From Blumeriella jaapii (Eukaryota; Ascomycota; Leotiomycetes; Helotiales; Drepanopezizaceae), in contig VWND01000011.1 of the NCBI GenBank assembly GCA_009599575.1, positions 248,001-312,000 of the forward strand: 64,000 nt of DNA, in the 5' to 3' direction. Below the pieces are notes generated by a model. That model worked only from the letters and a program-made list of their open reading frames with translations. It was not told the origin of the DNA and did no database searches. Of the stretch, positions 22,717 to 35,422 are shown piece by piece (position 1 is the first letter of the stretch; the number at the start of each line of letters is the position of its first letter). Both the position numbers and the translations under genes were made by a program.

Positions 22717-23781
22717 TCACAGACTCTTCCCCATGAACTTCCTCTTGCTAAAGCTCAACCACCACTTACTCGGCCGATCACTGCCGTCCTCGTAAATGCG
22801 TGCCAGCAGGCGGATAGCGAGCTCCTGGCGCACTTGCGAGAGGTACTGACGTAGGGTCTCGGCTTCGTTCCGGTTGGTTGGCGGGTTGAAGATCTGGGAA
22901 TTTGATGCTTAGTCTTCTTTCTCCCCCTTCTACTTCTCTTCCTTCCTTTTCTTCAACAGTGTGGTTTGATGTTGTAAGTTTGGGAAAGAGGCGAGTTAAA
23001 CATGAAGGGATGGGGGGAGGCGAACCTGGTTCAGAGGGAATGCTGGGTCGCCTGGGATTGCGAAGTTGCTGTCAAGCGCTATGTTCTGGACTTCTTTTTG
23101 TGCTTCTCTACAGAGAGATGTTCATTAGCGCTACTCTCGATGCCAGGTTGAACCATGCATCTGCTTGTGTTTGTTTGTGAACGAGCGCCGATTTCATCTT
23201 CGGCCATGTTCCCAAGCCCCAGCTCACCCACAATCCCAAGCAGAGCGCTTTTCACCTCTTCCAACTCGACACTCCATGCGTCTCCGCACGCCCTCGAGCC
23301 CCCCTCCCCGGACGACAATAGGAAATCCACATACCTGCCGCTCATCCCCGGTCTGATCTTCCCCAAACACTCGCTAACCCACAGGATGCCATAGATCAGC
23401 AGCCGATCCGCCGGGCCCTGGATCTCGAAGTTCCGGAAGAACGTGTTCGCGCGGAACAGGCTCAGCACCTCGTCCAGCGCGTCGTAGCTCTCCGAGTCGG
23501 GCTCCGGCGACAGGTGAGGCGCGAGAGAGGCGTCCGGAGGGAGCGTGTAGGCGGGTCCGCGGACGCGCGTGCGGAGGGGGAGGAGCGGGAAGTTGCCGAT
23601 GTTGGTAGAGGCCGGAGGCGAGGAGTCGGGGTTGAAGATACTGTTGTATGCCTGTGGGTGGGTCAGCTTGGGTGGTTTGCAGAGGGGTGAGCGGATGTAT
23701 GTGAGGAGACGCTGACGGAGTGAGAGGAAGAGGATGGGAGGGAAGGGAAGGGAAGGAATGTAGATGTAGATATACCGGCAT
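22717..23781 (-). CDS. ARC18: Arp2/3 complex subunit 3 (ARPC3, p21-Arc)
   Basis: A subunit of the seven-protein Arp2/3 complex that nucleates branched actin at endocytic patches. Four exons: 23776-23781, 23335-23651, 23026-23107 and 22717-22893 (introns 124, 227 and 132 nt), 193 aa in exact frame. Exon 1 codes only Met-Pro. The family signature runs through AYNSIFNPD, IGNFPLLPLRT, YDALDEVLSLFRAN, IQGPADRLLIYGI, SNFAIPGDPAFPLNQ and a C-terminal KWWLSFSKRKFMGKSL. The 227-nt intron 2 stays open in the upstream frame, so a naive call would run through it and lose the conserved C-terminus. The gene symbol follows the yeast name; the human name is ARPC3. It lies convergent to TRM6. Confidence 0.95.
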
Positions 23782-24642
23782 CTTGAAATCAGTTGTGGTT
23801 TGTGGTGTTGAAGATTTGGAGCCGTAACTTCGTTTGGTGGGGGGGGGGGGGTAGCTGGTCGTTGTACTGTATGAAGTTCGAGCATCCCACCAAGCTTAAG
23901 TTGGCGCCTTGCTCTTCAGGCAGGAACAACTAGTTTGTTACTACTGTATATCTCTACACTCGTATTTCGTCCTGGAATGGAATTCTGATATATTGGTCGT
24001 AAAACTCAACGTCAGCTCTATGTACTCCATCTCTAATCATTTCATAGTCTACTCTGGGTCAATGGCTCACGCGACTCGACATTTGAAATGCTCGTCGTGG
24101 CAAGACTAAGGCTTTTTCTCTTCTTTCATAAAGTCTCCGAGGACGTGATATTCTGTTGACGACGGTCATAACTTAGCAGTTTCTCATCAAATCATTACTT
24201 TTTATCAATTCCCATTGTTTTACGTCAAGTCTTGTCTCGCATGAGGTTGGTCCATTGTTTTTTATTCTTATACTACCAAACAGAGCCCTGGCCATCTATA
24301 TATCCAGCGATGAGATCCAGGTCTTGATGAAGCCCGGGGTTTCATCGAGGGAAGCTATGTCTTGTGTGCTTAGATACGTTAGGCTAGTACTGGGGACCAA
24401 GGTCGCCAGCGTTCTAGAAATGTTCGGTCTTGAATTCTTCTGTAAATGCTTTCAGGATATGGCCCCCACAATCACGAGGCGCTCCGTTCTTCACGTCGCA
24501 GGGCTTCCTCGTTTCGTTTGTCGGAGCATTACAATCATCTAGCTAGGTATCTGGGCTGTAGAATGTAGCGTCATATCGGGTCATGCTCTACGGCCCAACC
24601 TCACAACCGATGTTTCGAGGTCATTCTGATATCTTCAGGCCC
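23782..24642. other. Intergenic, no gene seen
   Basis: Begins with the ARPC3 promoter (a G run near 23838-23851 reads as a C run on the gene strand). The rest, up to the GPI-protein stop, has only short frames without motifs. Confidence 0.5.
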
Positions 24643-25586
24643 TCACAGGACCATGACACCAGCGGTCACAAGAAAGATGGTTGAAAGGAAACCGGTGTGG
24701 GCGTTCAAGAAACTAGCACGACTCGTCGTGATAGTGCCCACAGAAGCAGACGGAGTTGCAGCGCCATCTTGAGCCGCATGAGCAGGCAGAGGCACTGTTG
24801 CAGCAGGTTCAGCAGGCTTCTCATCTGGAAAAACATTAGTCTCTGAAATGATTCAAGAATGGACGTGCAGCATACCGGACTTGGGCCTCTTAGGACTATT
24901 TGTAGCAAACGCAGGAGTGTCGCAAATGGCTACGAGAGTTGTGTTGAGCTTCAGAGCGTCGAGCTCGGTCTGGGCAGCGACGGCCTTTTCCTTGAACGCG
25001 GCGATCTTCGTGACATCGTTCTTGAACTTCTCATTCAATTTGGTGTCGTTCGCCGCAGTATCGATGACATTTTCTAGACCGGCCAGTCTCTGAGGCAGCA
25101 GTGTTAGTCTCATGAAGCATTGAAGAACTCGGGGCGGGATCTCGTACGTGGCATTCATCAAGCACTTTGCAGAAATTAACGAGGGTCGTGTTGGCGCTCA
25201 ATGGCTCAAGCTTGGCTTTGGCGTCGTCCGCCTTTGCCTTAATATCTTCAATCTTTGCCGGGTCACCGCCGGTCTTATCGTTCAGTCTGGATTCGTTGGC
25301 AGCAAGACCGATCACTTTTCTAAAGTCCTGCATCTTCCCGCATAGATCTATGGATGGGGAGTCAATATATCAGTTACCAAGTTCCGGTAAAGGATTGGCA
25401 GTAACGCTTTCACAGTACATAACACAACGAAAGTAGCTAATCGGATAACTTACCTTTGTTGGAGAGAGGTCCAGTTGTGCTGTTGTTGCCGTGGCCATGA
25501 TCACCGCCATGGCTGAGGGTCCCGAGGCTACCGGCGACCACGGCGTTGGCGAGGATGAGGGAGACAAGAACGCTAGTGAACTGCAT
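24643..25586 (-). CDS. Secreted, probably GPI-anchored protein with two homologous ~50-aa helical repeats
   Basis: I do not recognise the family. Four exons (25454-25586, 25148-25347, 24876-25089, 24643-24824; introns 106, 58 and 51 nt) give 242 aa in exact frame. MQFTSVLVSLILANAVVAG is a signal peptide, followed by a His/Gly/Asn-rich linker. Two repeats follow, residues 54-104 and 117-167. Each has VI..AAN(E/D)(S/T)(R/K)LN(D/E)K, then a Lys/Ala-rich helix, then NTTLV..C. Intron 2 falls exactly between the repeats, so each is nearly one exon, which suggests exon duplication. NTT in each repeat is an N-glycosylation sequon. The C-terminus is a Pro/Ala/Thr linker and a hydrophobic tail (STIFLVTAGVMVL) typical of GPI addition. 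Likely a cell-wall or plasma-membrane surface protein; an effector or adhesion role is possible but not shown. Confidence 0.85.
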
Positions 25587-27747
25587 ATTGTTGGTTTGGA
25601 AATTGAGGAGAGTGGGGTGGTGTGCGAAGTATTAGTTGGATTGCAAGTTCCAAAACGTAGGTAAACCGGTCCAGCCGAAGAGCAATGATTTTAATGAGGA
25701 CGAAGACTTGAATGCAGGCTCAAAACTTCCTTATATCCTTTCCTCTGACCAGCAAGCGAGGTCCAGTCCTTAATAGCAACTAAAACCGCCCTTCTCCCCG
25801 TCGACATCTGCCGCAGAATCGCCAAGCATCAATCAAAAGCTGTGGGCAGTTTGAGATGGCAGAAACTTGGGACTCAAACATGGACTTCGGAGGAAGTAGA
25901 GCGCGATCAATGGGAAATGCTAGGACTGATCGGCCGAGCCAAAACACGGCGTCAAGCTCTGAGAAAAAAAAACTGTATCGCACATCAACATGACAATAGC
26001 AAATCTTTGCAGATCACACAACAGTCCTCGATAGGTACAGTATCACAGCCGCCGGGTGCCGAGTCGCCATAGGTAGAGGCCTTCAATGGCTAGTTGGCCG
26101 AGGTTCTTCCCGAAACGTCCGACGTTGGAGGTGTGAAGTGGGCTCACCCAAATCTTGACGATTAAAACGGGTTGACGTTTTCGATCCCGTTAATGGTGCC
26201 GGGTATCGAATAGATGATATTCAATTTTCCGTTCGAAAACCTTTCGTGTCGTTGATAGGGCAGAATCCGGTGTCAGATCGAACACCTTTCGGCACCGAAG
26301 TTCAGATGCGGCGGAGTGGCGGTTAGGGGAACTTATGTCACTCTTGAGTCCGAAAGATAGAACCTTGGATCCTTCGTGATTCATTTTTTTGTTTGTGCGT
26401 ACATTCGGTATGTGTAGAAATATTATCTAGGCATCGTTCTTCGGGCGTCTTTTTCCGAAGGTCCTCTATGTTGACTTCTCGCCTATTGCGGGAACGGTCT
26501 TCCCCAGGGAAGCTGACTGCCAGCCCCCCTCGATGTGGCACATAAATGGCGGAGGAGAGCAAGCAGGCAGGTAGCTTGTGGTGCGAAGCATAACCAGCAC
26601 CCAAAAAATCACTGTCGTATGTCCAATCTGAACCCACCAGGGACTTACTTCTGTCATAGACCATCATACTTCATGCTCACAGGCCCCGGGAAGTCAGCAT
26701 TTGCCCACCCGTCTCCAACTTGGTTTTAGCTCTGGTCTACGTAATTGACATCTTGTCCAGAACGAAAAGCATCGTTTTGAGGTTCTTTACACATGTAGGG
26801 CTAATCTGACCAAAGTGTCTAAGCACATGGACAGAGGCGATCCAGAGATATAGTTTAACAGTGGGCCAGATGACGAAGGATTTGCTACCTCCACGTTCCG
26901 TTCTCCATTTTTATCTTCCTGACTGACTTCACAACAGCCGCAACCAAGCCAAAACTGCCCCTTAATAGTATCCATCTTGAAGAACCCTGAGAAAGTGTGC
27001 TGAAACTCCATCTTCTACTACGCGATACAAGCGACACTCTCAGTCACCTGCTCGCTTGCTTGCGGTCTATTCGATAATATAATTGAATGTCAGTTTGGAC
27101 CACAAAGCCGAGAGAAAAGCTACACTGGCACAACATTAAGTCCAGACTTGAGTTGAACATAGATAGGCCAAACCTCTAAAGCATTGCCGTCAACATGCGA
27201 AGGCTCCAGTCTTCTTGGCTCTGCATGATGTACAGTACTGTAACACAGTTGCCGCCAAGAACCATCGCGAATCGTGATCCTGGCGTTTCGAAGCTAGGAA
27301 GCGTTCGGAATGACTCGTAGACTACTGATTTCAAGCTCTTGATAGTGCGAGTTTTCACGTTAAGCAGTTTCTCTCGGCATAGGGATACATTCCCCAAGGT
27401 ACCTATAGCATTTAGTGTACCTACTCAATCCCGAAGTTCTCGCTTGAAGTTTTGTGTGCAGGAAATTCAAAAATTGAGCACCATCAGACCTTCTGAACCA
27501 TTAGCCTAGTTGCGTTGGCTTTTGACTCCTTGAATTCATTCCTCTCATGAGCCCCTTCGCCACCGCGTCTAGCAGAACCCAAGGACAAATCGCCAACCGA
27601 GCTGTTATTTACATGGATCGCGGATTACTGACCATATGGGTCTAACCTCTTTTCGGCAGATTAGGCGAGCTGCAGCCGTACACAACATCGATTCGGATGC
27701 GAAGCAGAAAGTTGAGTTCTCGAGTCCTTGGGTCAACCGAGGTCAAC
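25587..27747. other. Intergenic, no gene seen
   Basis: About 2.2 kb between the divergently oriented GPI-type protein (-) and FAD oxidoreductase (+). Frames near 25842-26072, 26338-26667 and 26787-27397 lack motifs. A TACAGTACTGTA palindrome is near 27230. Promoters of both flanking genes must lie here, but no specific site was assigned. Confidence 0.5.
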
Positions 27748-29286
27748 ATGTCCTCCCATCGCAAAAGTTCGTCTAAATCGTGATCTTCAACCATACTTGT
27801 ATCATGTCCAAACAACTGACTTCAACAAACAGACATCACAGAAGTCCTCGCATCAGCCTCATCCTTCACAGCACTCGACCCAGGACTCCCCCAGCCCAAC
27901 CCAACAACGGCCTTCTGGCAACAACCACCACACGCCCGCGCAACCACTCGATCTCCCTCTCTCCCCGCTCAGACTGACATCCTCGTCCTCGGCTCCGGCA
28001 TCACAGGCTGTTCCATCGCCAAGCACGTCCTCGAGAACAGCGCCCACCGCGTTACCATCCTCGAAGCGCGCGCTCTGTGCTCGGGCGCTACGGGCCGCAA
28101 TGGCGGCCACTTGACCTCTTCCGCTCCAAGCGACTACCTGGACCTCGTTACGGGGTTGGGGAGGGAGATGGCAGTGAAGGTTGCAAAGTTTACCTTCTTG
28201 AATGCCGAGAAGATGCACGAGATCGGCCAGAGGGTCGAGGGCAGTGAGATCAGGCTCGTAGAAGGCGTGACGAGTTATCTTGACGCCGAGGCTCTCGAGC
28301 ACTCGAGGGCCAGTGTGCGTGCCTTTGAAACGGATGCGCCAGAGTATGGAGGCCGATATACTTTCTTGGATGCTGCTGAGCTGCAGGGAAAGTATGGCAT
28401 TCGCGGAACTTGCGGCGGTGTTGTTGGGCCCGCAGGAGCTTTGTGGCCGTACAGACTCGTCACGGGTCTGTATACGCAGCTTCTCGCTGAACACCTCAAC
28501 CGCTTCTCCCTGGAGACATCTACGCCGGCTACCCACATCTCGTTCGATGACGGCTCGGGGTTGTACAAGGTCACGACTCCTCGTGGTAACATTCAAGCGA
28601 CGCACATCATCCACGCGACCAACGGCTACGCAGGACATCTCCTGCCTCTGCTCCGTGGTAAGATTTACCCTCTCCGGGGGACGATGACGGTCCAGCGCTC
28701 GCCTCCACATTTCCCAAATCTAGGAGGCACGCGCTCGTGGTCCACTCACGGACGGCCAACCTACGACCCGTCGACGGGGCGCTGCTCCCTAGGTCTCTAC
28801 TACATGACGCAGAACGAAAGGACCGGAGATTTATATCTCGGCGGCGAAGAGAAAACGCTAGACGAGATTCTGACCAGCGACGACACGACGGCAGGCGATG
28901 GCTTCGCCGTCCAAAACCTGCAGACTTTGCCTACGACGTGGTTTGGGAGCGATTGTTTCCCGCCAGAGGGCAAGGAAGGTAGATTGCGCTCTAGCTGGAG
29001 CGGCATCATGGGGTATACCGGTGACGGGTTGCCTTTGGTAGGATCTCTGGCTGAGGGCTTGACGGGAAGGAAAGGATCGGGAGAGTGGATTGCTGCGGGA
29101 TTCAACGGGTACGGGATGGTGAACTGCTGGATGAGTGGGGTAGCCGTGGCTAACATGCTTCTGGGGGAAGATGGGAAGAATAGTAGCTGGTTTCCAGAGG
29201 CTTATTTAGTGAGCGAGAAGAGGTTGAACGATGGCATGAGTGTGGAAGCTGCTTTCCATAATTTATTTCCCTTCACTGAAGAGTAA
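27748..29286 (+). CDS. FAD-dependent oxidoreductase, DAO family
   Basis: Oxidises an amine or amino acid with FAD; the exact substrate is unknown. Exon 1 is only 19 nt (27748-27766), then a 66-nt intron with branch CTGAC, then exon 2 (27833-29286), giving 490 aa in exact frame. The dinucleotide-binding motif VLGSGITG lies at about 58-65, with Glu84 (ILEAR) ending the second strand and GRNGGHL at 94-100, all standard for the DAO fold. The C-terminus has WSGIMGYTGDGLPLVG and GFNGYGMVNCWMSG, the second FAD-contact region. There is no signal peptide. The N-terminal 50 residues (FTALDPGLPQPNPTTAFWQ) match the short Pro-rich lead seen in fungal members. A frame-only call would start at 28111 and lose the FAD motif. 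The weak GTTCGT donor makes exon 1 less certain than exon 2. Confidence 0.88.
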
Positions 29287-30521
29287 TCTGGGTACTACCT
29301 AGTCTGAGGCATTCTCAGAAAGCTTATCTAACAAGATTACAATAATTTTTGACAGGTATGTGGTATTTAAATGAAATATCGGCAAGCTAGTCTCTATCCA
29401 CAGTTTCTGCATAGCAATACCGCTCTGGGGAAAACAATCCAAGGATTTTTAAAAAACCGCAAGTCGAGTCAATGACTTTGAGCTGAAATGAAAGTGCTTT
29501 AATACACGTATCTAATCCTCCGCCTTGTGGCCAGTTTTCCCATAACATCCGCATCCAAAAGGGTCCGCTCCTGTGAAAGCAGCCGTGAGCAAGTGTTTGA
29601 TTGTTTGTCCAATCCGTACTAGGGAAAGGAGAATTGATTAGTTGATTATGGCCTTACGTCTGCAAGCTGCCAAAAAGATTGTGTTTTAAATTGGGCCAGT
29701 CTTGGAAGTTTGAACGCATATGCCATAAGGTAATAACGAATCGACAAAATAACTTCGAATCGAAACGAAAGTGCTTTGAAGAAATCAGAATACAAAAAGA
29801 TCGGAACCAGCAAGTCAAAGTCTGCAACCCAAAACACCCAAGACACATAACAAAAGTACCAGACAGCCTCCGCATATCTGCAAGTCAGGAGTGCTCGCAT
29901 TTTTTATGCCTCCAACTTACCGACTCGATGTCGAAGACAACAATCACGGTTCCCGGTACCAAAAGTCGAAAAGTCCAAACAAAACGAGTGTAGCCGGACC
30001 TCTGATTCAAAATTAAGAATTTCTACCGAACACGCTACACAAGGTAATTTCAGGCTAATGCTAATATCAGTACACAAGGCAAGTTTTATGTTGCAGTGTG
30101 TTGAGCTGAAAGACCGGCAGTAAGTCTGTACATACAGTACGTCGCGTAGCGCGCTCTCTCACCGATGCATGCATTTTTCAAATCCCAACGCCCCCATTTT
30201 TATTCATGCACCTTTCTCCTCCCATGCAGTGTTAGAAAAACGAAAAAGTCTCCTATCCTAACACTTCAACTCATATTGCTGACTATTAGCTGGAATTATA
30301 GTGAAAGGCGTTGGCGTGTGTGTAGAGTTTGTTTTGATCAGAGCAAAGCGCTGTTCTCCATTGAATTTTGTGGGAAGTTTCGGCCGAAAAATGAGCTCTT
30401 GATGTGCGGATGTGTATGGAGTTCCGGCTGTGGAAAGAAACGTTGGTCTCCCGAAAGGATCCCGTTGTACGGATGACACGATTGTGCTCGCGGAGCACTT
30501 TCTTTGCACCCGATGCCGCGT
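29287..30521. other. Convergent intergenic stretch, no gene seen
   Basis: Holds the 3' flanks of the oxidoreductase (+) and the large WD40 gene (-). It is AT-rich with short frames only (29646-30509). No motif, tRNA or repeat array was found. Confidence 0.5.
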
Positions 30522-33500
30522 CTAGCCTTCGTTGCGTTTCCAAAGCCAGTGGCTCTTGCTTGGCGAGAGCTCGTGAGGAAAGGAATTGTCCCAATGTAGC
30601 TCGACCTTATCCCCCGCCAGCGATTTTTGTGTATCTGGTTCCAATGCATCAAAGTTGAAGTCCAGGGCGATGTTCGCTTGGTGCTGCTGGCGATTTGAAG
30701 CAGTACGCGGAATCGGAAGCCGACTTACGCGGAGACGTGGTACCTCTTCGTCAACAAGGAATTGTTGCGACGCCAAGGTTAAAGGCAGGAGCTCTTGCGT
30801 GACATCGCCATCAACGTGTAGATCAGAACGAAAGAATCCAGAATCGGAATATGCCGGGCCTTGAAACACCGCGTGCTGACTGTGAGGATGTTCCTCGGTT
30901 GGAAACCTCACCAAAATACCGCGGTTGAGATATTCTCGAGAATTTTCAGCACCGGTTGGCTCATAGGCTTCTTCCAGAAGATGAGAATCGATGCTCTCGG
31001 AAGTGGAGGGTGGCAATGGCTCGGCATGGGGAACAATGACTTTCGGCCGCTTTAATCCGCCTTCTAGCTGGCTACCGAAGGTGATAGGCTGCTTAGCATG
31101 AGCATGCTGCGCGGGCACTAGATCTTCCGCAATGTCGCTGTCGTCGGTACTCAAAAGATATACCTTGCCTGTAGCATCTCCGACGAGAAGCTTGGAGCAG
31201 TCTTGGTTAAAGACACCCGTTGAAACTCCACCCGAGATAGAAAGCACATTCCGAATAAAAGCTTTGCTAGGGGGAGCTTTGACGTCCCAGGCCTTTACCA
31301 TGCCGTCGGAACCGCCAGTATAGAATCGATTAGATGACTGGCCCCATGCTGCAAATTTGACGCCCGAGTCGCCGATTTCGCGAGGCTGATCAGGATCTGG
31401 GTTGTCCAGGGAATCTGGAAGAGTCATTACAGGTTAGCAAGATTGGAAGGGATAGGCGACTCACCTCCATGCTGAAGAACGTGGATTGGCTGATCACCTC
31501 GAGCCGTATCCCAGACATAAGTCGCCCCATCTGTACAACTGGCAGTGACGAAACCATCGACAGAACTGTTGGGACTTTAAGAAGGTCAGTACAGGCAAGA
31601 ATGGCAGTGTGAGATACTTACAACAAGGTTACCTCGTTGATGTCTAGCGCAGGGCAGTCTAGAGTCTTGATGTTGGTAAACGCGCCGCTTTCAGTCTGGG
31701 CAAACAGACGGATTTGGGTGCGGATCTTGTCGGTTTCGTAGTTTCCACGCGGCGACGTAGCTGCTACAAAGATCGGTTGTGTAGGATGCCAAATGACCTC
31801 AAACACGTTCTGCGTCTTGGCAGACGATATCAAGATTTGGTCAGAGGTAAATGCATCCCACAGACACAGCTCTCCAGAGTTTCGCTTGTCCTCCGGGATC
31901 TCATGCTCATCCCCTGTATTACTACGTGGAGAGTAGCCGACAAGCAGCATATGACGGACTCCAACCGATTTTCCCCATTGCATGGTTGCAGGTTGATATG
32001 CCCACCGCTCGGGTTTCCTCAACTCGTCCGCTTGCTCCATTGTTCTGTTGCCGCAGTACGCATCGTACGATGAACTAGAGATGTTGTCCTTGTCGAACGT
32101 GTAAATTCGGACAGCGTTACTGTTTGTCTCGAACGCAGTGGCGATCCGATCGTGATGAGGTGAAGTGACCACAAAATTGACCTTGCCATCATGATACCAA
32201 GTACCCTGGAGAGTCATAGCCGAGCCATCTGCAGATACCGACCAAATTTTGACAGTCCCATCAAAACTAGCCGTGAAACTATACCCGATGTATTCGCAAT
32301 GTGCGGTCGAGACAACCGAGTCGTACAACCAAGGGGATTGGGTTGCACGCATGGATTCCAGGGAGTTCTCCCGATTCTCTTGTTCATCCACCAGGGGCCG
32401 GGCAGTCTTATGATCCGGATACGACCGAACCGTGTCCGAGTTCAGTGACCCTAGAAGCAAATTACCTGGCTTATTGTATTGCATGTTATGTGGGTCGGAA
32501 TGGGCGAGAGCACCCCCGATGAAAGCATTCTCGCTGGTCCAAGAGATCGAGGAAATGTCACCAGAACAATCGGTCCATTCACTCTGACGACAGAGCTTAT
32601 CTTCAAGGAAGCTCTGCATAATGACCTTGGACGAGTCTTGTCCACGACGAGCTCTAACCGGGGTGATTCCGTCCATCTCGCGCTCCCTGAGTAATGCCGT
32701 AATGCTATGTTGGTTGTAAAGCTTCCTAGGAACTGTAAAAAGTTTCACTTCCTTACCCACTTTGCCAGCATCCTTTAACAGATCAGAAATTGCCTCTATG
32801 TTCCGAGTACGAAGGAGCTCATGGCGTCCGTGACCGATCATCTCACGTCCAGACTTTTTGAAGTAGCTCAGGATTTTCGCCAATTTCCTTTCACGGCCCT
32901 TCATTAGTACCGAGACACTCTTGTTTGCAAAGGTCGATGGTAATTTGAGGATTTCAATGACAGCATCGCATAACAAGCGAAGCTCACCCTCGGAAAAATC
33001 TGCATGGAATCTGGGAGACTTGATGAAGTCTTGCTCAACCCTCGACAACCGTTGTGCAACCTCGGGTCTCGCTAGCTGCTCTCGAAGCATTTGAAGGCGA
33101 TGATATGGAATGTACGGCCGAAGACAATATTCATCTGGCGCAAATGTCGAAATCGGACCTTGAACAACCGGAAGAGCTGGCGCAGGCTGCCTGAGGGCTG
33201 GCTCGGCGAGGTTATCTGGAGTTAGCACTTGATCAGTCGTTGCAGAAGCCTCCGCACAGGGCATTGCGGGTTGAGAAACAGGCATAATGACTTCTCGGGC
33301 CGCGGCCTCGGCAGCGCCAGTCTCAGCCATCTGGAGCCTCGTCTTGTGTCTCTTTGTTCCCGTGATGTTAGGCGTTGACTGCCCCGAGGACGAGCCCGGC
33401 GAAGCTCCCACAGACAGCAGCGAGGCGAATTGCTTAGTTTTGAGCTTAGCTCGAGTCACGAAGTTCGTTCTTGCAGTAGATTGTGTCTTTGTTCGCGTTG

Positions 33501-34537
33501 CTCGCTGCTTTGGAAGAGGCGCAGTTGCATGAGGAGGGTGAGCTGAAGAGTACGTGGAATCCACAAGATCGCTTGAAACCTCATGCCTCATTTCTGCGTC
33601 GGCCAAATCAAAGCTGTAGGCTGTGCCAGGGGAGGCAGGCTGTCCAAGACGGGGTTGCAAAGACGGCTGCTCAAACACGTTTTCCTCTGAAGTAGAACGT
33701 GAATCTGCGGACTGGGGTGGATCACCTCTGTGTTTGTTGGAAATTGAATGGGCATTCGCGACAGGAGATGGAATTGGCGAGTCTTCCTCCGATTGAAATT
33801 TGAAATCAGCATTGATTTGGTCCAGGATCTTTTTGACCTCGTTGTTGACCAAAATACGTGCCTCTTGCGCAAGATAAAACTCGTAGGGTTCGGAAATTCT
33901 CGTTCGGTTGTTGGCATTGAAATCCCTCAAGAAGTCAGGATGTTGGACGAGTCTCGAAGCCACCTTGTGAACCACATCAGCACCGTTTAATTGAGTGAGC
34001 CGTTTCAATTCGTGCAAAGTTTGGGCATCCTTCCAAATACCCATCAATGAGGCATTGCATGAAATCGCTTACCGTCTGCCCAATTCTTGTGCGCTGCCCT
34101 GTAGTAAGAGTATCATAGAATGGGCGTACTGCACCGTGCACATGTGCGAGGACCTGTCTTTGCAAGACATGCTCCATTCGAGGGCCGTAAGCTTCACGAC
34201 CGACTCTGGTCGACCTGGGTCGCGCGTATGTAGCACCACCACCACTCGCGGATACCCTATCTTCTCCTGTAATCACCGTCGAACTAGAGTTCACAGGGAC
34301 AGCTATGCGCGAGCTGTTGAGCAACTTCTTCCCCACGGGCGCAAGGTTCTGGAAGTTTCCGGACGTCTGCCCTGAAACCGTTGACCAACCCGACGTGGGT
34401 GAGTTGACAGATCTCTTTCTCTTCGCCGATTGATTCATAATAGGAGTCTTGTCGGCGTTCTCATTGGGAGCATCTGTGCCGGCGGGGGGCGGGCTGCGCT
34501 CCTTACCGCGCAACGGCGCATACCCTCCAGGAGACAT
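30522..34537 (-). CDS. Large WD40-repeat protein, possible Rik1-associated-factor (Raf1)-like; frame conflict near 34030
   Basis: About 1,290 aa. Exons: 34537 down to about 34030, then to 31622, 31465-31565 and 30522-31414 (introns 56 and 50 nt). The N-terminal 500 residues are mostly disordered and basic (RTKTQSTARTNFVTRAKLK), with a helical block around YIPYHRLQMLREQL. WD40 repeats follow: SWTSENAFIGGALAHSD, YSFTASFDGTVKIWSVSADG, FVTASCTDGATYVWDT, FYTGGSDGMVKAWDVKAP and KLLVGDATGKVYLLST. Near 34030 the frame must change. Either a 43-nt intron (34030-34072, good donor GTAAGC but poor AAG acceptor and no branch site) is spliced, or one base is extra. In the second case the protein reads on as DGYLE-DAQTLHELKRL, which looks better. 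Low-confidence resemblance to Raf1 of the Rik1-Cul4 ubiquitin ligase; otherwise simply a WD40 scaffold. Confidence 0.78.
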
Positions 34538-35422
34538 TGAATGAATACCACGGGGAATTCGAGTTCAGGGGGAGCGGGGGTTTGTTGGGCCCTGTGCAAG
34601 CGCAAGTATGGAGCGTCCTCGCAGTCGCTGGTCGTCCGATCAATTTGGGTCGACGGCCTGCGAAAAAGTGTCAGTACTCTGCTTCAGTGAAGTCACGTCG
34701 CGTTCCATCTCGAGTCGGGCCCGTACTGACGAGGGCGCGTTTGCGCGACGGAGAGAACCACGCAAACTGCGAAAGGCTACTCCTGCATGGTCTCACAAGC
34801 ACAAATGACGGACCGAAGAATAAATGCAACTCGGTCCCTTGGGAGGGATGCGTCGTCGAGGAAGAAGATGTGCTTGTGCTTGTGAAGGTGAAGGTGAAGG
34901 TGAAGGTGAAGGTGAAGGTGGGAGAGACATTGAGGTCGAGACATTGAGGTCGAGACAAATGAGGTTAGGTACAAACGGCTCCGAGATGGCGCGCGCCCAC
35001 ACACGCGAGGCGTGACGAGGCTGACCCGGAAAGGCTGAGAGGCCCAAGCATCATGGCAAGTGAAGCTTCTACGTCCTATGCACAGTACCTGATGTAGAAA
35101 GGGAAGTGAGTTTCGGTTTTGTTCGAAAGATACAAGTAAACATCACGTCGGTTCGATGCTTTTCTATATATCGACACACCCCCGGTTTACATGCAGCCGA
35201 ACTGGAGTCTTTGCACAACTTCGGTCAGAGCTGTTGCACACATCACCACTCCACGCCCCATTCCATCTCTTCTTCGCGGATCAGCGTCAATCTTCTATGC
35301 CGAGCTGTCCGATCTGGCAGACGATATCCAGATGTCCAAGCTAACGTCCCGGCAAAGCCTATAGCACCGCGACTCCTAGGATTTCTGAGCCCAGGCCGGG
35401 CCCATTGGAGACCCCGAAGAGA
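34538..35422. other. Intergenic with (GGTGAA)n
   Basis: Upstream region of the large WD40 gene and 3' flank of the ABM-like gene. A (GGTGAA)n hexamer array at about 34885-34920 lies about 350 nt upstream of the WD40 start, followed by two copies of CATTGAGGTCGAGA (about 34928-34957). No gene is seen. Confidence 0.55.
34885..34920. repeat. (GGTGAA)n microsatellite
   Basis: Six uninterrupted copies of the hexamer, just before a tandem pair of CATTGAGGTCGAGA. It lies in the likely promoter of the WD40 gene. Confidence 0.85.
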
